From the NCBI GenBank assembly GCA_022340465.1, contig JAJDNW010000024.1, forward strand, positions 1 through 64,000: 64,000 bases of DNA, given 5' to 3'. The stretch's first letter is position 1; each line of letters starts with the position of its first letter. The position numbers and the translations under genes were made by a program. The DNA comes from Deltaproteobacteria bacterium (GTDB lineage: Bacteria; Desulfobacterota; Desulfobacteria; Desulfobacterales; B30-G6). The notes under the pieces are model-generated. The model worked only from the letters and a program-made list of their open reading frames with translations. It searched no databases and had not been told where the DNA came from. This document shows positions 1 through 8,833 of this stretch, one piece after another.

Positions 1-1629
1 GGAATAACCGCCCAGCTCATACAAAACAGCGTTATTTTCAAAGGCGTTTTAAAGGATTTTTCAACGGATTCTTTTCACGTGAAAATTTCGCTTGAACCAC
101 CGCAGACATCCCAGTGGATCAATCCTGAGACAAATGTCGAAGTTATTTTATCGAACGAAAATGAGATTATGTATACGGGGAAATGTTCTATAAGGGAAAA
201 GGCTGTTTTGGCGAAGGATATAATACTTTTACTAATGCCGGAAAGTAAGGCCGTCCAAAGATTTAGACAAAAGAAGTTTAGAAGTAAAAGAATTCACACC
301 TTACCATCACCCAACATTATTTTTTACCATCCATTAACGGGGAAATTGTTTGACATTAAAGCAGCCGATGTTTCCGGGTTGGGGTTTGCAATAGAAGTTG
401 AATCAAGCAAGGCTTCGTTTCTGCCAGGAATGATTTTTCCTGAAATGGAAATGAATTTTGCAAATAGCTTTCGTTTTCAATTTAAGGCTCAAGTTTTATA
501 TAAAACAGAAGGAGATGCTGAAAATATAAAGTCAAATGAAAAAGTTAGGTATGGATTAGCATTTCTTGATATTAGTAGTAAAGATCATCTAAAATTATTG
601 GCACATCTCTACCAGTCGAATGAAAATAATGTATATATTAGTAATAAAGTAGATTTGAAATTACTTTGGAAATTTTTTTTCGACTCCAACTTTATTTATC
701 CAGAGAAGTATAAATTTTTGCAATCTAATAAAAATGAAATCAAACAGACCTATGAAAAACTTTATTCTCAGGAATCTGAAATTGCGAGACACTTTACGTA
801 TCAGGAAAATGAAAATATTGCTAGCCATCTTGCAATGGTAAGATTTTATGAAAACACTTGGCTAATTCACCACCATGCGTCTAATAGAACAGTTCCATTT
901 CGTGCAGGATTGTCGGTATTAAATCAAATAGGCCTTTATTCCAACGATTCGTACAATTTATATTCAAATCATATGAATTATTTGCTTTGTTACTTCAGGC
1001 CGGAAAATAAATTTCCAAATAGAGTTTTTGGAGGAGCTGCAAGATCGATTAACGATAATAAAAAATGTTGTTTAGAGCTTTTTGCATATTTTCATTTCAA
1101 CAACTCTGATTATAAAAGCATGAATACACATTGGTCCTGGGGATTAACGGAAACAGATGGTGATGATCTTGAGGAATTAAATGCATTTTACACAAAAAAA
1201 TCAACAGGGATGATGTTGAAAGCGTTTGATCTTGAAGATGCAACGAATGGAAAAGATATTTATAAGGCGTTTGAAAAATCTGGATTGAAGCGAAATAGGT
1301 TTCTATTTTCAGTGAAGATTGATCAGAAGCTAAAAGCGATATTAATGGTAAATGTTGCAAATGTTGGGCTAAATTTATCAGATCTTACAAATGCTACAAC
1401 CATAATTGTTGTGGATGAAGAGGGTTTGTCTATCGATATAATAAAAACAGCATTATCATTGTTAACTGCAAAATTAAATTTAGTAAATATTCCAGTATTG
1501 ATCTACCCCTCTATTTTTGCAGAAAATAGTTCAATTGACAAGGAAAGAGAATATTGTCTTTGGATATTGGATACTCAATATGGAGATAGCTATTTTAAGT
1601 ATGTGAACCGATTAACTCGCTTAATATAG
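1..1629 (+). CDS. PilZ-domain protein, 5' end outside the window
   Basis: The frame is open from base 1, so this is the 3' part of a longer gene; a GTG at 79 is probably internal. About 542 residues are visible. A PilZ-like segment lies roughly at residues 90-200 (RSKRIHTLPSP, then DVSGLGFAIEVE), the fold that binds c-di-GMP. The canonical RxxxR and D/NxSxxG elements are only partly matched, so ligand binding is inferred. The C-terminal ~300 residues carry an HHHASNR stretch and end without a recognised family; a GNAT-like fold is possible but unproven. Base composition is strikingly AT-rich compared with the rest of the window. The HD-GYP gene 25 bases downstream suggests a shared c-di-GMP role. 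Confidence 0.65.
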   Translation, partial: GITAQLIQNSVIFKGVLKDFSTDSFHVKISLEPPQTSQWINPETNVEVILSNENEIMYTGKCSIREKAVLAKDIILLLMPESKAVQRFRQKKFRSKRIHTLPSPNIIFYHPLTGKLFDIKAADVSGLGFAIEVESSKASFLPGMIFPEMEMNFANSFRFQFKAQVLYKTEGDAENIKSNEKVRYGLAFLDISSKDHLKLLAHLYQSNENNVYISNKVDLKLLWKFFFDSNFIYPEKYKFLQSNKNEIKQTYEKLYSQESEIARHFTYQENENIASHLAMVRFYENTWLIHHHASNRTVPFRAGLSVLNQIGLYSNDSYNLYSNHMNYLLCYFRPENKFPNRVFGGAARSINDNKKCCLELFAYFHFNNSDYKSMNTHWSWGLTETDGDDLEELNAFYTKKSTGMMLKAFDLEDATNGKDIYKAFEKSGLKRNRFLFSVKIDQKLKAILMVNVANVGLNLSDLTNATTIIVVDEEGLSIDIIKTALSLLTAKLNLVNIPVLIYPSIFAENSSIDKEREYCLWILDTQYGDSYFKYVNRLTRLI

Positions 1630-1654
1630 AAATATTTTTTTCAATGTATTGTCT

Positions 1655-3580
1655 ATGCATAATCCATCAATAGATAACAACACGCCAATATATAACAGCA
1701 GGATAGTTAGTACTTATATAAGGCTTATTAGAAAGGATTATCCTTTTGTAGATATTCAGGAATTATTAGATTATGCTAATATGACAACCTATGAGGTTGC
1801 TGACGAGGGACATTGGTTTTCACAAAACCATGTCAACCGGTTTCATGATAAACTTTCTCAGCTAACAAACAATGAGAATATTGCTAGAGAGGCGGGGCGT
1901 TTTGCGGCATCGCCAGAATCAATTGGTTCAATGCGGCAATACATACTGGGAATGATCAGTCCTGCAAAAGCCTATGAGATAGCGGGGAAAGCTGCTGAAA
2001 GATTTACAAAGTCTACTAACTACGAGGCCAAAAAGCTATCCTCAAATAAAGTCGAGATCAATGTAACTCCCCGTAAAGGGGTACAAGAGCAACCATTTCA
2101 ATGTGAAAATCGTATCGGCTTTTTTGATGCGATATCAGTAGGCTTTACAAACAAATTGCCAACAATAGAGCATCCCGAATGCGTCTTCAGGGGAGGATCG
2201 TCCTGTCGCTATATTATATCCTGGGAAAAAAATTTTTCAGATGTGTGGAAAAGAGCACGAAACTATGCCTTGCTGTTTTTCGTTTTGGTGTGCCTGGTTG
2301 CCATTTTTATTCATCCGACCTTCATGCTCTCAGTCATTCTACCGATATCGGTTTTAATTTTATTTTTATTGAGTTCCACCAGCGAACGTATAGAAAAAAA
2401 TGAGTTGAAATCCAGCTTGAGCCACCTCAGGAACTCAAGCGACCAGCTGTTGGAAAAAATAGAAACAAACTATAACAATGCGTTGATGACCAACGAAATC
2501 GGTCTGGCCATCAGCAGACATACACGCATCGAAGATGTTTTGGACAACGTCATCAATGTGTCTGAAAAGAGGTTGGATTACGACCGGGGAGTGATTCTTC
2601 TGGCAAATGAGGACAGAACCAGACTGATTTTCAGGGCTGGTTTCGGATATACAGACAAGCAGTACGATATTATTAAAAACACAGCCTTCCATCTAGACAG
2701 ACCTGAGTCGACAGGTGTCTTTATTTTGTCCTTTCATGAACAGAAACCCTTTTTGGTTAACGACATTAACGATATCGAGGGTACGCTCTCACCCCGGAGC
2801 GTCGAATTTGCCAACGTACTGGAAACCAAGTCTTTTGTTTGTTGTCCCATCGTTTGCGACAACGAGTCGCTCGGCATTCTGGCCGTCGACAATCTAACGT
2901 CCAAACGCCAATTGATTCAAAGCGACATCAGTTTACTTCTTGGCATCGCATCGGTTTTGGGGATAAGCATTCGAAATGCGGAGCTTTTAGAGGCAAGAGA
3001 ACGACAATTCAACTCTTTGCTCCAGACCCTGGCCGCTAGTATCGATGCCAGAGACCCCCTCACTGCCGGCCACTCGATTAAGGTGACAGAGTTTGCTTTG
3101 GGCATCTGCGATGAGATGGAACTGAGTCATGAATATCGTGAAATGATACGCGTAGCCGCCTTGCTTCACGATTATGGAAAAATTGGGGTTCCGGACGCCA
3201 TATTGCTGGCTCCCAGAAAATTGACGCCAGAAGAATACGAGGAAGTAAAAACACATTCTGAAAAAACAAAAGTGATTTTGGACCAGGTCAATTTTGAAGG
3301 GATTTTCAGCCAGGTTCCCATAATTGCCGGCGCTCATCATGAAAAAATGGATGGGAGCGGTTATCCAAACGGGCTTAAAGGCGATGAGATACCACTAGGG
3401 GCAAGAATAATTGCCGTTGCCGACTTCTTCGAGGCGATTACCGCCAAAAGACACTATCGCGACCCCATGCCGTTTGAAGAGGCTGAGGCGCTGTTGAAAA
3501 AACATACCGGAAACCATTTTGACGAAGAGATCGTTTCTTCTTTTATGAGTTATTATAAGAGGGAAAACAAAATTCCTTGA
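1655..3580 (+). CDS. HD-GYP phosphodiesterase with sensor, membrane and GAF domains
   Basis: Probable c-di-GMP phosphodiesterase. Domains in order: an N-terminal sensor of about 190 residues ending in ECVFRGGSSCRYIISW, like the 4-vinyl-reductase/heme-NO-associated modules of deltaproteobacterial signalling proteins; two transmembrane helices (about 205-245); a short coiled coil; a GAF domain (about 285-440); and an HD-GYP domain (about 455-635). Catalytic signatures are visible: LLHDYGKIG (HD near 505), AHHEKMDGSGYP (GYP near 570) and DFFEAITAKRHYR. ATG at 1655 was preferred over TTG at 1649; neither has a clear Shine-Dalgarno sequence. The sensor-coding part is AT-rich (one 60-base line counted at 32% GC) while the GAF/HD-GYP part matches the rest of the window (55% in a counted line), so the gene looks mosaic. 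Confidence 0.85.
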   Translation: MHNPSIDNNTPIYNSRIVSTYIRLIRKDYPFVDIQELLDYANMTTYEVADEGHWFSQNHVNRFHDKLSQLTNNENIAREAGRFAASPESIGSMRQYILGMISPAKAYEIAGKAAERFTKSTNYEAKKLSSNKVEINVTPRKGVQEQPFQCENRIGFFDAISVGFTNKLPTIEHPECVFRGGSSCRYIISWEKNFSDVWKRARNYALLFFVLVCLVAIFIHPTFMLSVILPISVLILFLLSSTSERIEKNELKSSLSHLRNSSDQLLEKIETNYNNALMTNEIGLAISRHTRIEDVLDNVINVSEKRLDYDRGVILLANEDRTRLIFRAGFGYTDKQYDIIKNTAFHLDRPESTGVFILSFHEQKPFLVNDINDIEGTLSPRSVEFANVLETKSFVCCPIVCDNESLGILAVDNLTSKRQLIQSDISLLLGIASVLGISIRNAELLEARERQFNSLLQTLAASIDARDPLTAGHSIKVTEFALGICDEMELSHEYREMIRVAALLHDYGKIGVPDAILLAPRKLTPEEYEEVKTHSEKTKVILDQVNFEGIFSQVPIIAGAHHEKMDGSGYPNGLKGDEIPLGARIIAVADFFEAITAKRHYRDPMPFEEAEALLKKHTGNHFDEEIVSSFMSYYKRENKIP

Positions 3581-3642
3581 AGCGATGGTCTGCACTCTCA
3601 ATCTGTTTTGATGGTGGTTAAATTTCAAAACACATATTGAAT

Positions 3643-3978
3643 TTATTGTTTAATTTCAATCTTGATATCCTTGGGTAAAGCCAGTCCAGCAGCAACATAC
3701 ATGGCTTTGCAGACAGCCGTCGGCACGACACATGCTTCACAGGCACCCTTTTCCACAAGAACTTTCCGGGAGATATTGAGAATCTGGCTTTCACTTTTTG
3801 GGCCTATATCCTGGTAGGCATTGATCGGGCAAATTTCTTTGTATTGCGCAGCCAGGCCTTTGATGATTTCACACGGGCTGACAACTTTAAGGTCAACATT
3901 CATGCTGTCTTCCGAAGTTGCGGTAATAATGGTTTTAAAGCCGCAGATACCAGCATCGACCTTAACCTTTGCATCCAT
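3643..3978 (-). CDS. small cysteine-rich protein, DUF6951-like
   Basis: Encodes 111 residues. The start at 3978 is preceded by a strong GGAGGTTAATT ribosome site; longer upstream starts lack one. Six cysteines (12, 36, 50, 80, 83, 90), including a GACEAC pair, suggest metal or cofactor binding, though no known cluster motif is complete. No signal peptide or membrane helix. I recognise it as resembling DUF6951, which I recall next to corrinoid methyltransferase genes; no function is established. It is the last gene of the minus-strand methyltransferase operon, about 140 bases after the FAD oxidoreductase and separated from it by a hairpin. Confidence 0.7.
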   Translation of the reverse strand: MDAKVKVDAGICGFKTIITATSEDSMNVDLKVVSPCEIIKGLAAQYKEICPINAYQDIGPKSESQILNISRKVLVEKGACEACVVPTAVCKAMYVAAGLALPKDIKIEIKQ

Positions 3979-4055
3979 AATTAACCTCCATGCCTTTCGA
4001 GCCTTCTCTGTCTTTAAACGTCCAGATCGATATTTCGAGTGTAATCTATCATATG

Positions 4056-4095
4056 CCAGGTTCGAATTGGTTAAGCAAAGCATTTTTCGACCTGG
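4056..4095 (-). other. stem-loop between oxidoreductase and DUF6951-like gene
   Basis: CCAGGTTCGAA and TTCGACCTGG can pair with one bulged base around an 18-19 base loop. It lies about 20 bases after the stop of the upstream minus-strand gene. There is no U-run, so a processing or stability element is as likely as termination. The GGTTCGAATT stretch resembles a tRNA T-arm, but no cloverleaf forms. Confidence 0.4.
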
Positions 4096-4116
4096 CGCTT
4101 TTTACGGCCGCGAAAG

Positions 4117-5718
4117 TCACCGTCGACGGCGCTTAAGGTCGGTTATCACCCGACGGGCGGCATTGTACCCGGGTGCCCCGGACACGCCCCCACCGGGATG
4201 GGCGCCGGAGCCGCACAGGTAAAGCCCTTTTACCGGGGTCTCATACTGGGCAGCCTGTGGGTGAGGCCGCATTGAAAAAATTTGGTCCATGTCGTGACGC
4301 CCGTGGAAAATATCCGATTCCGTGAGGCCGTAGATCGTTTCCAGGTCCAGAGGGCTGATCATTTGACGTCCGATGACAAGCCCGGGCAGGTTGGGCATAA
4401 CCCTTGCCATGTAGTCCACGATCCGGTCGGCAACGTCCTCCTTGATGTCGTCCCAGCTTCTTTCATCAGCCATTTTATAGGGATAGTATTTGGCCAGAAT
4501 GCTCACAACGTGGTGGCCCGGCGGTGCCAGGCTGTCATCCAGCGTGGAGGGAATCGTGATTTCCAGACGCGGCTCGTCCGGCAACTGACCCGTGGCAGCG
4601 GCAAAATAGTTGGCCTCCATGGCCTCGTAGCCCGGGAACATCATGATGTCGGAACGGTGCCAAGGGCCCTCCCCTGCTGGAAAAAATTTGATGTCGGGGA
4701 GCCCCTTCAAAGCCAGGTTGAGACGGAGGGAACTGTGGCCCATACGGTACTGGCGGATATCGCGTACAAAATCTGAATCGAGCTGTTCCGGCTTGATGAG
4801 TTTCAAAAAGGTGCGCTTGGGGTCCGTGTTGGCCAGGACGCAGCGGCCGCCGATGACCTCACCATCGACGAGCCGCACACCGGTAGCTCCTCCACTTTGA
4901 GTCAGTATCCTTTCCACGGCGGCGTGGGTGCGGATTTGGACACCCTTGGACTGTGCAAATCCAGCCATGGCCCGGGTAAGTGCCCCCATGCCACCCTTGA
5001 CCAGGCGCCAGGCGCCCCGTTCTCCTTCGATTTCACCGATTGCGCTGTGAAGGAACGGGATGGCCGAACCCGGCTGACGAAGGCTGGCAAAGTTGCCTGA
5101 AAAACAGGCCGAGGCATACATGTTCTTGATCATGGAACTGTGGAACCAGCGCTGAATGAAATCATCGGCACTGCCCAGGAGCATCTGGAACAGGCGATGC
5201 CTCAATTCCGGTGTCAGTTTTTTAATATCCCAGCCCATACCCGCAAGCGCCGTAAGACCTTTCAGATCAGACAAACCGACCCCAAGCTTGGGCGGTTCCC
5301 GCAGCATTTGATTGCGTATGACCGCACCGACATGCTGGATGACCGCTTCAAACCGCTGCATGGCATCATAGTCAAGATCTGAAAAACGGCCCACCTCCTT
5401 GCGGTCATGCTTTTCATCACCTGTTAGGAACAGATAGTCGTTATTGCAAATGGCCAGAGTGCCGTCCATTTTCAACATCTCGAATCCGTGCTTTTTCAAT
5501 TCGAGATCCTCTATGATCTCCGGTCGCAGCAGGCTGACCACGTAGGAGACCGCGGAAATGCGGTGTCCCGGATAAATTTCCTCGGTGACCACGGCGCCGC
5601 CGACCTGAGACAGCCGCTCTAGAACTATCGTTTTAAAACCCGCTTTGCCCAGGTATCCTGCCGCTGTCAGTCCGTTGTGACCGCCCCCCACGATGATCGC
5701 ATCAAAATGTTCAGTCAT
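4117..5718 (-). CDS. FAD-dependent oxidoreductase, phytoene-desaturase/PYROXD2-like
   Basis: A 533-residue flavoenzyme with an N-terminal dinucleotide-binding motif (FDAIIVGGGHNGLTAAGYLG, residues 5-24) and the C-terminal FAD-contact block GLYLCGSGAHPGGGVSGAPG. This is the signature of the phytoene-desaturase/PYROXD2-like amine-oxidase superfamily; members oxidise C-C or C-N bonds but the substrate cannot be read from sequence. No signal peptide is seen. The start has AGGATTAAGGC upstream. It is the fifth enzyme gene of a minus-strand operon of methyltransferases and amine oxidoreductases, which favours an N-methylated amine or its product as substrate. A carotenoid role is unlikely because no other carotenoid genes are nearby. 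Confidence 0.8.
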   Translation of the reverse strand: MTEHFDAIIVGGGHNGLTAAGYLGKAGFKTIVLERLSQVGGAVVTEEIYPGHRISAVSYVVSLLRPEIIEDLELKKHGFEMLKMDGTLAICNNDYLFLTGDEKHDRKEVGRFSDLDYDAMQRFEAVIQHVGAVIRNQMLREPPKLGVGLSDLKGLTALAGMGWDIKKLTPELRHRLFQMLLGSADDFIQRWFHSSMIKNMYASACFSGNFASLRQPGSAIPFLHSAIGEIEGERGAWRLVKGGMGALTRAMAGFAQSKGVQIRTHAAVERILTQSGGATGVRLVDGEVIGGRCVLANTDPKRTFLKLIKPEQLDSDFVRDIRQYRMGHSSLRLNLALKGLPDIKFFPAGEGPWHRSDIMMFPGYEAMEANYFAAATGQLPDEPRLEITIPSTLDDSLAPPGHHVVSILAKYYPYKMADERSWDDIKEDVADRIVDYMARVMPNLPGLVIGRQMISPLDLETIYGLTESDIFHGRHDMDQIFSMRPHPQAAQYETPVKGLYLCGSGAHPGGGVSGAPGYNAARRVITDLKRRRR

Positions 5719-5806
5719 GCCTTAATCCTATGTGCAGCCGGAATGATGTATGCAACACGCTTTAAGCCAGCCATTTCCGACCGAGCCGATGACTGGACAA
5801 GTATGT

Positions 5807-7174
5807 TCAAATATGCCCCGATGCCTTGACGACATCGATCATGTACTTTTTTTTCAAAGCGCCGAAAAACGATCGCAATACCCTTGGCCCTGCATGGGGG
5901 ATCTTGCGGTTGACAATAAAATGCGAGGTGAATTCGTTGGTTTCACCGGCCATCAAATCGGCGATAATTCTGCCGCCCGTCTGTGTGGCGGGAACACCCT
6001 CGTTGTATCCGACACCATAGTAGATGTTGCGATGCTCGCCCATCACACCGACGGATGGTCCAAAATCGCGGGTGCCTGCCGTTGGACCGCCCCAGGCATG
6101 CTCGATTTTGATCCCGGCAAGCGACGGAAAACTTTTGATAAGATCCTTGACAATTTTATGGGTGACGGATTTGTTGTTCCCGGGAGCGATGCTGTCATTG
6201 TGATAGTATTTGGAGTCCGACCCGCCAATAATAATCCGTCCATCAGCACTGGGAATCATGTAGTTGAACAACACCCGGTAATCGGAAAGACCCCTGCGAT
6301 TTTGCCAGCCAATGCTTTCCCACTGTGACTCGCTCAGGGGTTCCGTGGCCACGATGTAGGTATATATGGGAAAAACACGGTCATTAAAAAAGCCGATCTT
6401 GTGGGAATAGGCATTGGTGGCCAGGACAACCACCGGGGTTTTCACTTCCCCGAGTTCAGTGTCCACATGATGAATCTTTCCGGGAACCACACGGGTAACC
6501 ACGGTGCGCTCCCTGATCTCTACCCCCATGCCTTCCACAATTTTTTTCATGCCGCGGGCCAGTTTGGCAGGGTTGAGAATGGCGCCGTGCGATGTTACGA
6601 GCCCGGCCCTAAAGCGTGATGACTTAATCTCTTTTTCAAGCGCCTTTCCTTGCAGCATCTCCACATTCAGGCCCCACTTTTTGAGGATGTGGTACTCCGC
6701 CTGCATGACTTTGACCTGGGCGTCATTCAGGGCAACATCCAGCATCCCGTTTTCTTCAAAATCACAGTCCAAACCGTGGTCGGAAATGCAATTCTTGATC
6801 TGCTGAATACCGTAAAAGCTGACATCCAGGTTTTTTTTACAGGTTTCAGAATCTTTACACTTTGGATCCAGCAGTGATGTTGCGACACAAAACCCACCGT
6901 TGCGGCCACTGGCCCCATAACCGCAGCAGGCACCCTCGAGGAGCAGGATCTTTTTCCCGGGAAATTTTCGATGGATATTGTAGGCAGATGAAAGGCCGGT
7001 ATAACCACCGCCGATGATGACGACATCCGCTTTGTGCTTTCCCCGCAACGGTTCATTGATGGCTTCATTTTCAAGTCCGGCAGTCTTGAACCAAAAATTG
7101 TCAAGGAAGTATTCATACAGGGCCGGTGGCTTCAGGCCCTGTCGCCGGGTGGCTAAAGGTGAAAAGTATTTCAA
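5807..7174 (-). CDS. FAD-dependent amine/D-amino-acid oxidoreductase (DadA/PuuB family)
   Basis: A 455-residue DAO-family flavoprotein. The FAD motif ADVVIIGGGYTGLSSAYNIH is at about residues 49-68, followed by YGASGRNGGFCVAT, the flavin-contact segment typical of gamma-glutamylputrescine oxidase, sarcosine oxidase and DadA relatives. The family oxidises secondary or primary amines, giving aldehyde or formaldehyde plus reduced flavin. The start is TTG at 7174 with AAAGGAAAAACGGC in front; no ATG is well placed. It sits 56 bases after an MttB-family gene in the same direction. A role in oxidising the partly demethylated amine left by the methyltransferases is inferred, not shown. Confidence 0.82.
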   Translation of the reverse strand: MKYFSPLATRRQGLKPPALYEYFLDNFWFKTAGLENEAINEPLRGKHKADVVIIGGGYTGLSSAYNIHRKFPGKKILLLEGACCGYGASGRNGGFCVATSLLDPKCKDSETCKKNLDVSFYGIQQIKNCISDHGLDCDFEENGMLDVALNDAQVKVMQAEYHILKKWGLNVEMLQGKALEKEIKSSRFRAGLVTSHGAILNPAKLARGMKKIVEGMGVEIRERTVVTRVVPGKIHHVDTELGEVKTPVVVLATNAYSHKIGFFNDRVFPIYTYIVATEPLSESQWESIGWQNRRGLSDYRVLFNYMIPSADGRIIIGGSDSKYYHNDSIAPGNNKSVTHKIVKDLIKSFPSLAGIKIEHAWGGPTAGTRDFGPSVGVMGEHRNIYYGVGYNEGVPATQTGGRIIADLMAGETNEFTSHFIVNRKIPHAGPRVLRSFFGALKKKYMIDVVKASGHI

Positions 7175-7230
7175 GCCGTTTTTCCTTTCAATACGTTGAA
7201 TCTTAGAGCGCTTTAGATCAGTATGCGGGT

Positions 7231-8685
7231 CTAACCTTCAAGATGGTCATTTGATTTGAGAGCCTTATCCGCCTTGCGCTGGATGGCTTCCAACTTGCCC
7301 AGAATATCGTCGTCCAGCGCGTTTTTCAAGTGGCCTGCTAGAATCTGCTCCACCTTTTCCCGGGCCTTGCTGTAAAGATCCGGCCTTCCCAGCGTTTCCC
7401 AGTGCTCGTAAGTGTTGCGGTCACAAAGCGCCGGTCGGAAGAACTCCTTGTCACGGCAGTACCTCAGGGTCCCCGGTTGTGTTAAAAAGTGCCCGCCCGG
7501 CTGGGCCCCCTTCACATCTGCATAAAGATCCTTTTCATCGCACACATCGATGCCATCCTTGTAGCGCTGGCACATGAGGGCGATCTCGTGGTCCACGACG
7601 ATCTGCTCCAGCACCAGAAGTTGACTGGTGTCCAGCTCGCCGATACCGTTGATCAGATCCACACCACTCAGGACAAGCGGCAGCGTACTCAGCGTTTTTT
7701 CCATGATGGCCTGGGCACCGGGCTGCTTGGCATCGCTCAAACACCCGGCCTGGGTATTGGGCAAACCGTAAAAACGCGCCATTTCACCCAAAGCGGCATT
7801 GATCAGGGTTGTTTCGGGTGCGCCCTCGAGAAAGGTGCCGATGCTGAAATTGGTGATACCGGCTGCATGGCCTAAAATGATGGGTGTACCCGGCTCGGCC
7901 ATCTGGTATAGCACCAGGGTCGACAGACCCTCGGCATTGGCCACGGCGGTGTCGCTGTAAAGACTGGCCGGACCGGTTGAGCCGGCGGCTGGCATGGGGA
8001 AGGCCAGGATGGGTACGTGAAATTGAACCAAATCCAGATAGGTGTCGCACATTTCCCGGTCGTGCGTCAGCGGTGGTATAGTGCAGTAGCAGACCGAAAA
8101 TATTTTCCTTTCCTTGACCCTGTCTTCACTGCCCAGGATGGCGGTCAACCCTTCGATTAGAAACGGCACCTCCTCAGGATGGTGCAGCTCGTTCTGGATG
8201 TGCTTGGAGGAATGGATAAAGGATGTGAAGGACGGTCGGATCTCATTGTAGTTGTCAGTCGTGTCGCTGCACAAGACATTGGGCCAGACCACCGTGGCCA
8301 GCGGCATCTCTTCGAATATGCGCAGGCTGGAGACCAGATCTTCAGTCATCGCGTTGCGACGTTCACCGGTCATAAAATCAATGGCAAAAGTAGCCGCCCC
8401 ATCCAGGGTATAGCCCGTATCGGTAGACGGCAGGGCAAAGTCGAATTCGGGATTCCGGGCGCCCAATACAAAGGATTTCGGTGCCGTGTTCAAGGCCTGG
8501 TTCACCATTTCCTCCGGTATTTTGGCCACTCGGGTGTCCCTGTTTATGCTAGCTCCGTTTGCGTCCAGAACATCGAGAGCCTTGTCGCTCATGAATTTTA
8601 CGCCAACCTCAGCCAGAATCTTCAGGCTGTCCGCGTGGATACGAACCTTTTCTTCTTCGGACAGGATGTTCAGGTGTAACTGCAT
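7231..8685 (-). CDS. trimethylamine methyltransferase (MttB) family, non-pyrrolysine
   Basis: 484 residues, the full length expected for MttB-family corrinoid methyltransferases (TIM-barrel), with no internal UAG. Such pyrrolysine-free members include MtgB (glycine betaine) and relatives acting on proline betaine, carnitine or gamma-butyrobetaine; they move a methyl group from a quaternary amine to Co(I)-corrinoid protein. Landmarks include HADSLKILAEVGVKF near the N-terminus, DFMTGERRNA and NTQAGCLSDAKQPGAQA. By eye it is close to the plus-strand paralogue at 13.8-15.2 kb and more distant from the one at 10.3-11.7 kb. The stop is UAG, backed by UAA five codons later. No corrinoid protein gene lies nearby. 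Confidence 0.87.
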   Translation of the reverse strand: MQLHLNILSEEEKVRIHADSLKILAEVGVKFMSDKALDVLDANGASINRDTRVAKIPEEMVNQALNTAPKSFVLGARNPEFDFALPSTDTGYTLDGAATFAIDFMTGERRNAMTEDLVSSLRIFEEMPLATVVWPNVLCSDTTDNYNEIRPSFTSFIHSSKHIQNELHHPEEVPFLIEGLTAILGSEDRVKERKIFSVCYCTIPPLTHDREMCDTYLDLVQFHVPILAFPMPAAGSTGPASLYSDTAVANAEGLSTLVLYQMAEPGTPIILGHAAGITNFSIGTFLEGAPETTLINAALGEMARFYGLPNTQAGCLSDAKQPGAQAIMEKTLSTLPLVLSGVDLINGIGELDTSQLLVLEQIVVDHEIALMCQRYKDGIDVCDEKDLYADVKGAQPGGHFLTQPGTLRYCRDKEFFRPALCDRNTYEHWETLGRPDLYSKAREKVEQILAGHLKNALDDDILGKLEAIQRKADKALKSNDHLEG

Positions 8686-8735
8686 TTAGGGTACCCCATG
8701 AACATAGCTATTGGGTTAAGGGTTTGCGAATGAAC

Positions 8736-8801
8736 CGCCGGGACGCAAAGACCGCAAAGGATGATTTTAGTAAAGATCTTGGCGTTCTTTGGGCCTTGGC
8801 G
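8736..8801. repeat. imperfect palindromic intergenic element
   Basis: CGCCGGGACGCAAAGACCGC on the left and TTGGCGTTCTTTGGGCCTTG on the right form an interrupted inverted repeat. It has the look of the dispersed 'CGCAAAG...CTTTGCG' elements found between genes in many proteobacterial genomes. Only one copy is visible here. It lies between mtbB and the next methyltransferase gene, so it may act as an mRNA stability or partial termination structure. Confidence 0.45.
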
Positions 8802-8833
8802 ATTCAGGCTTTACTGACATATAAAGGTTCTCA

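Noticed and set aside
4040-4100. tRNA-like T-arm (GGTTCGAATT)
   Set aside because: No matching acceptor, D or anticodon arms can be drawn; the sequence is better explained as one stem-loop.
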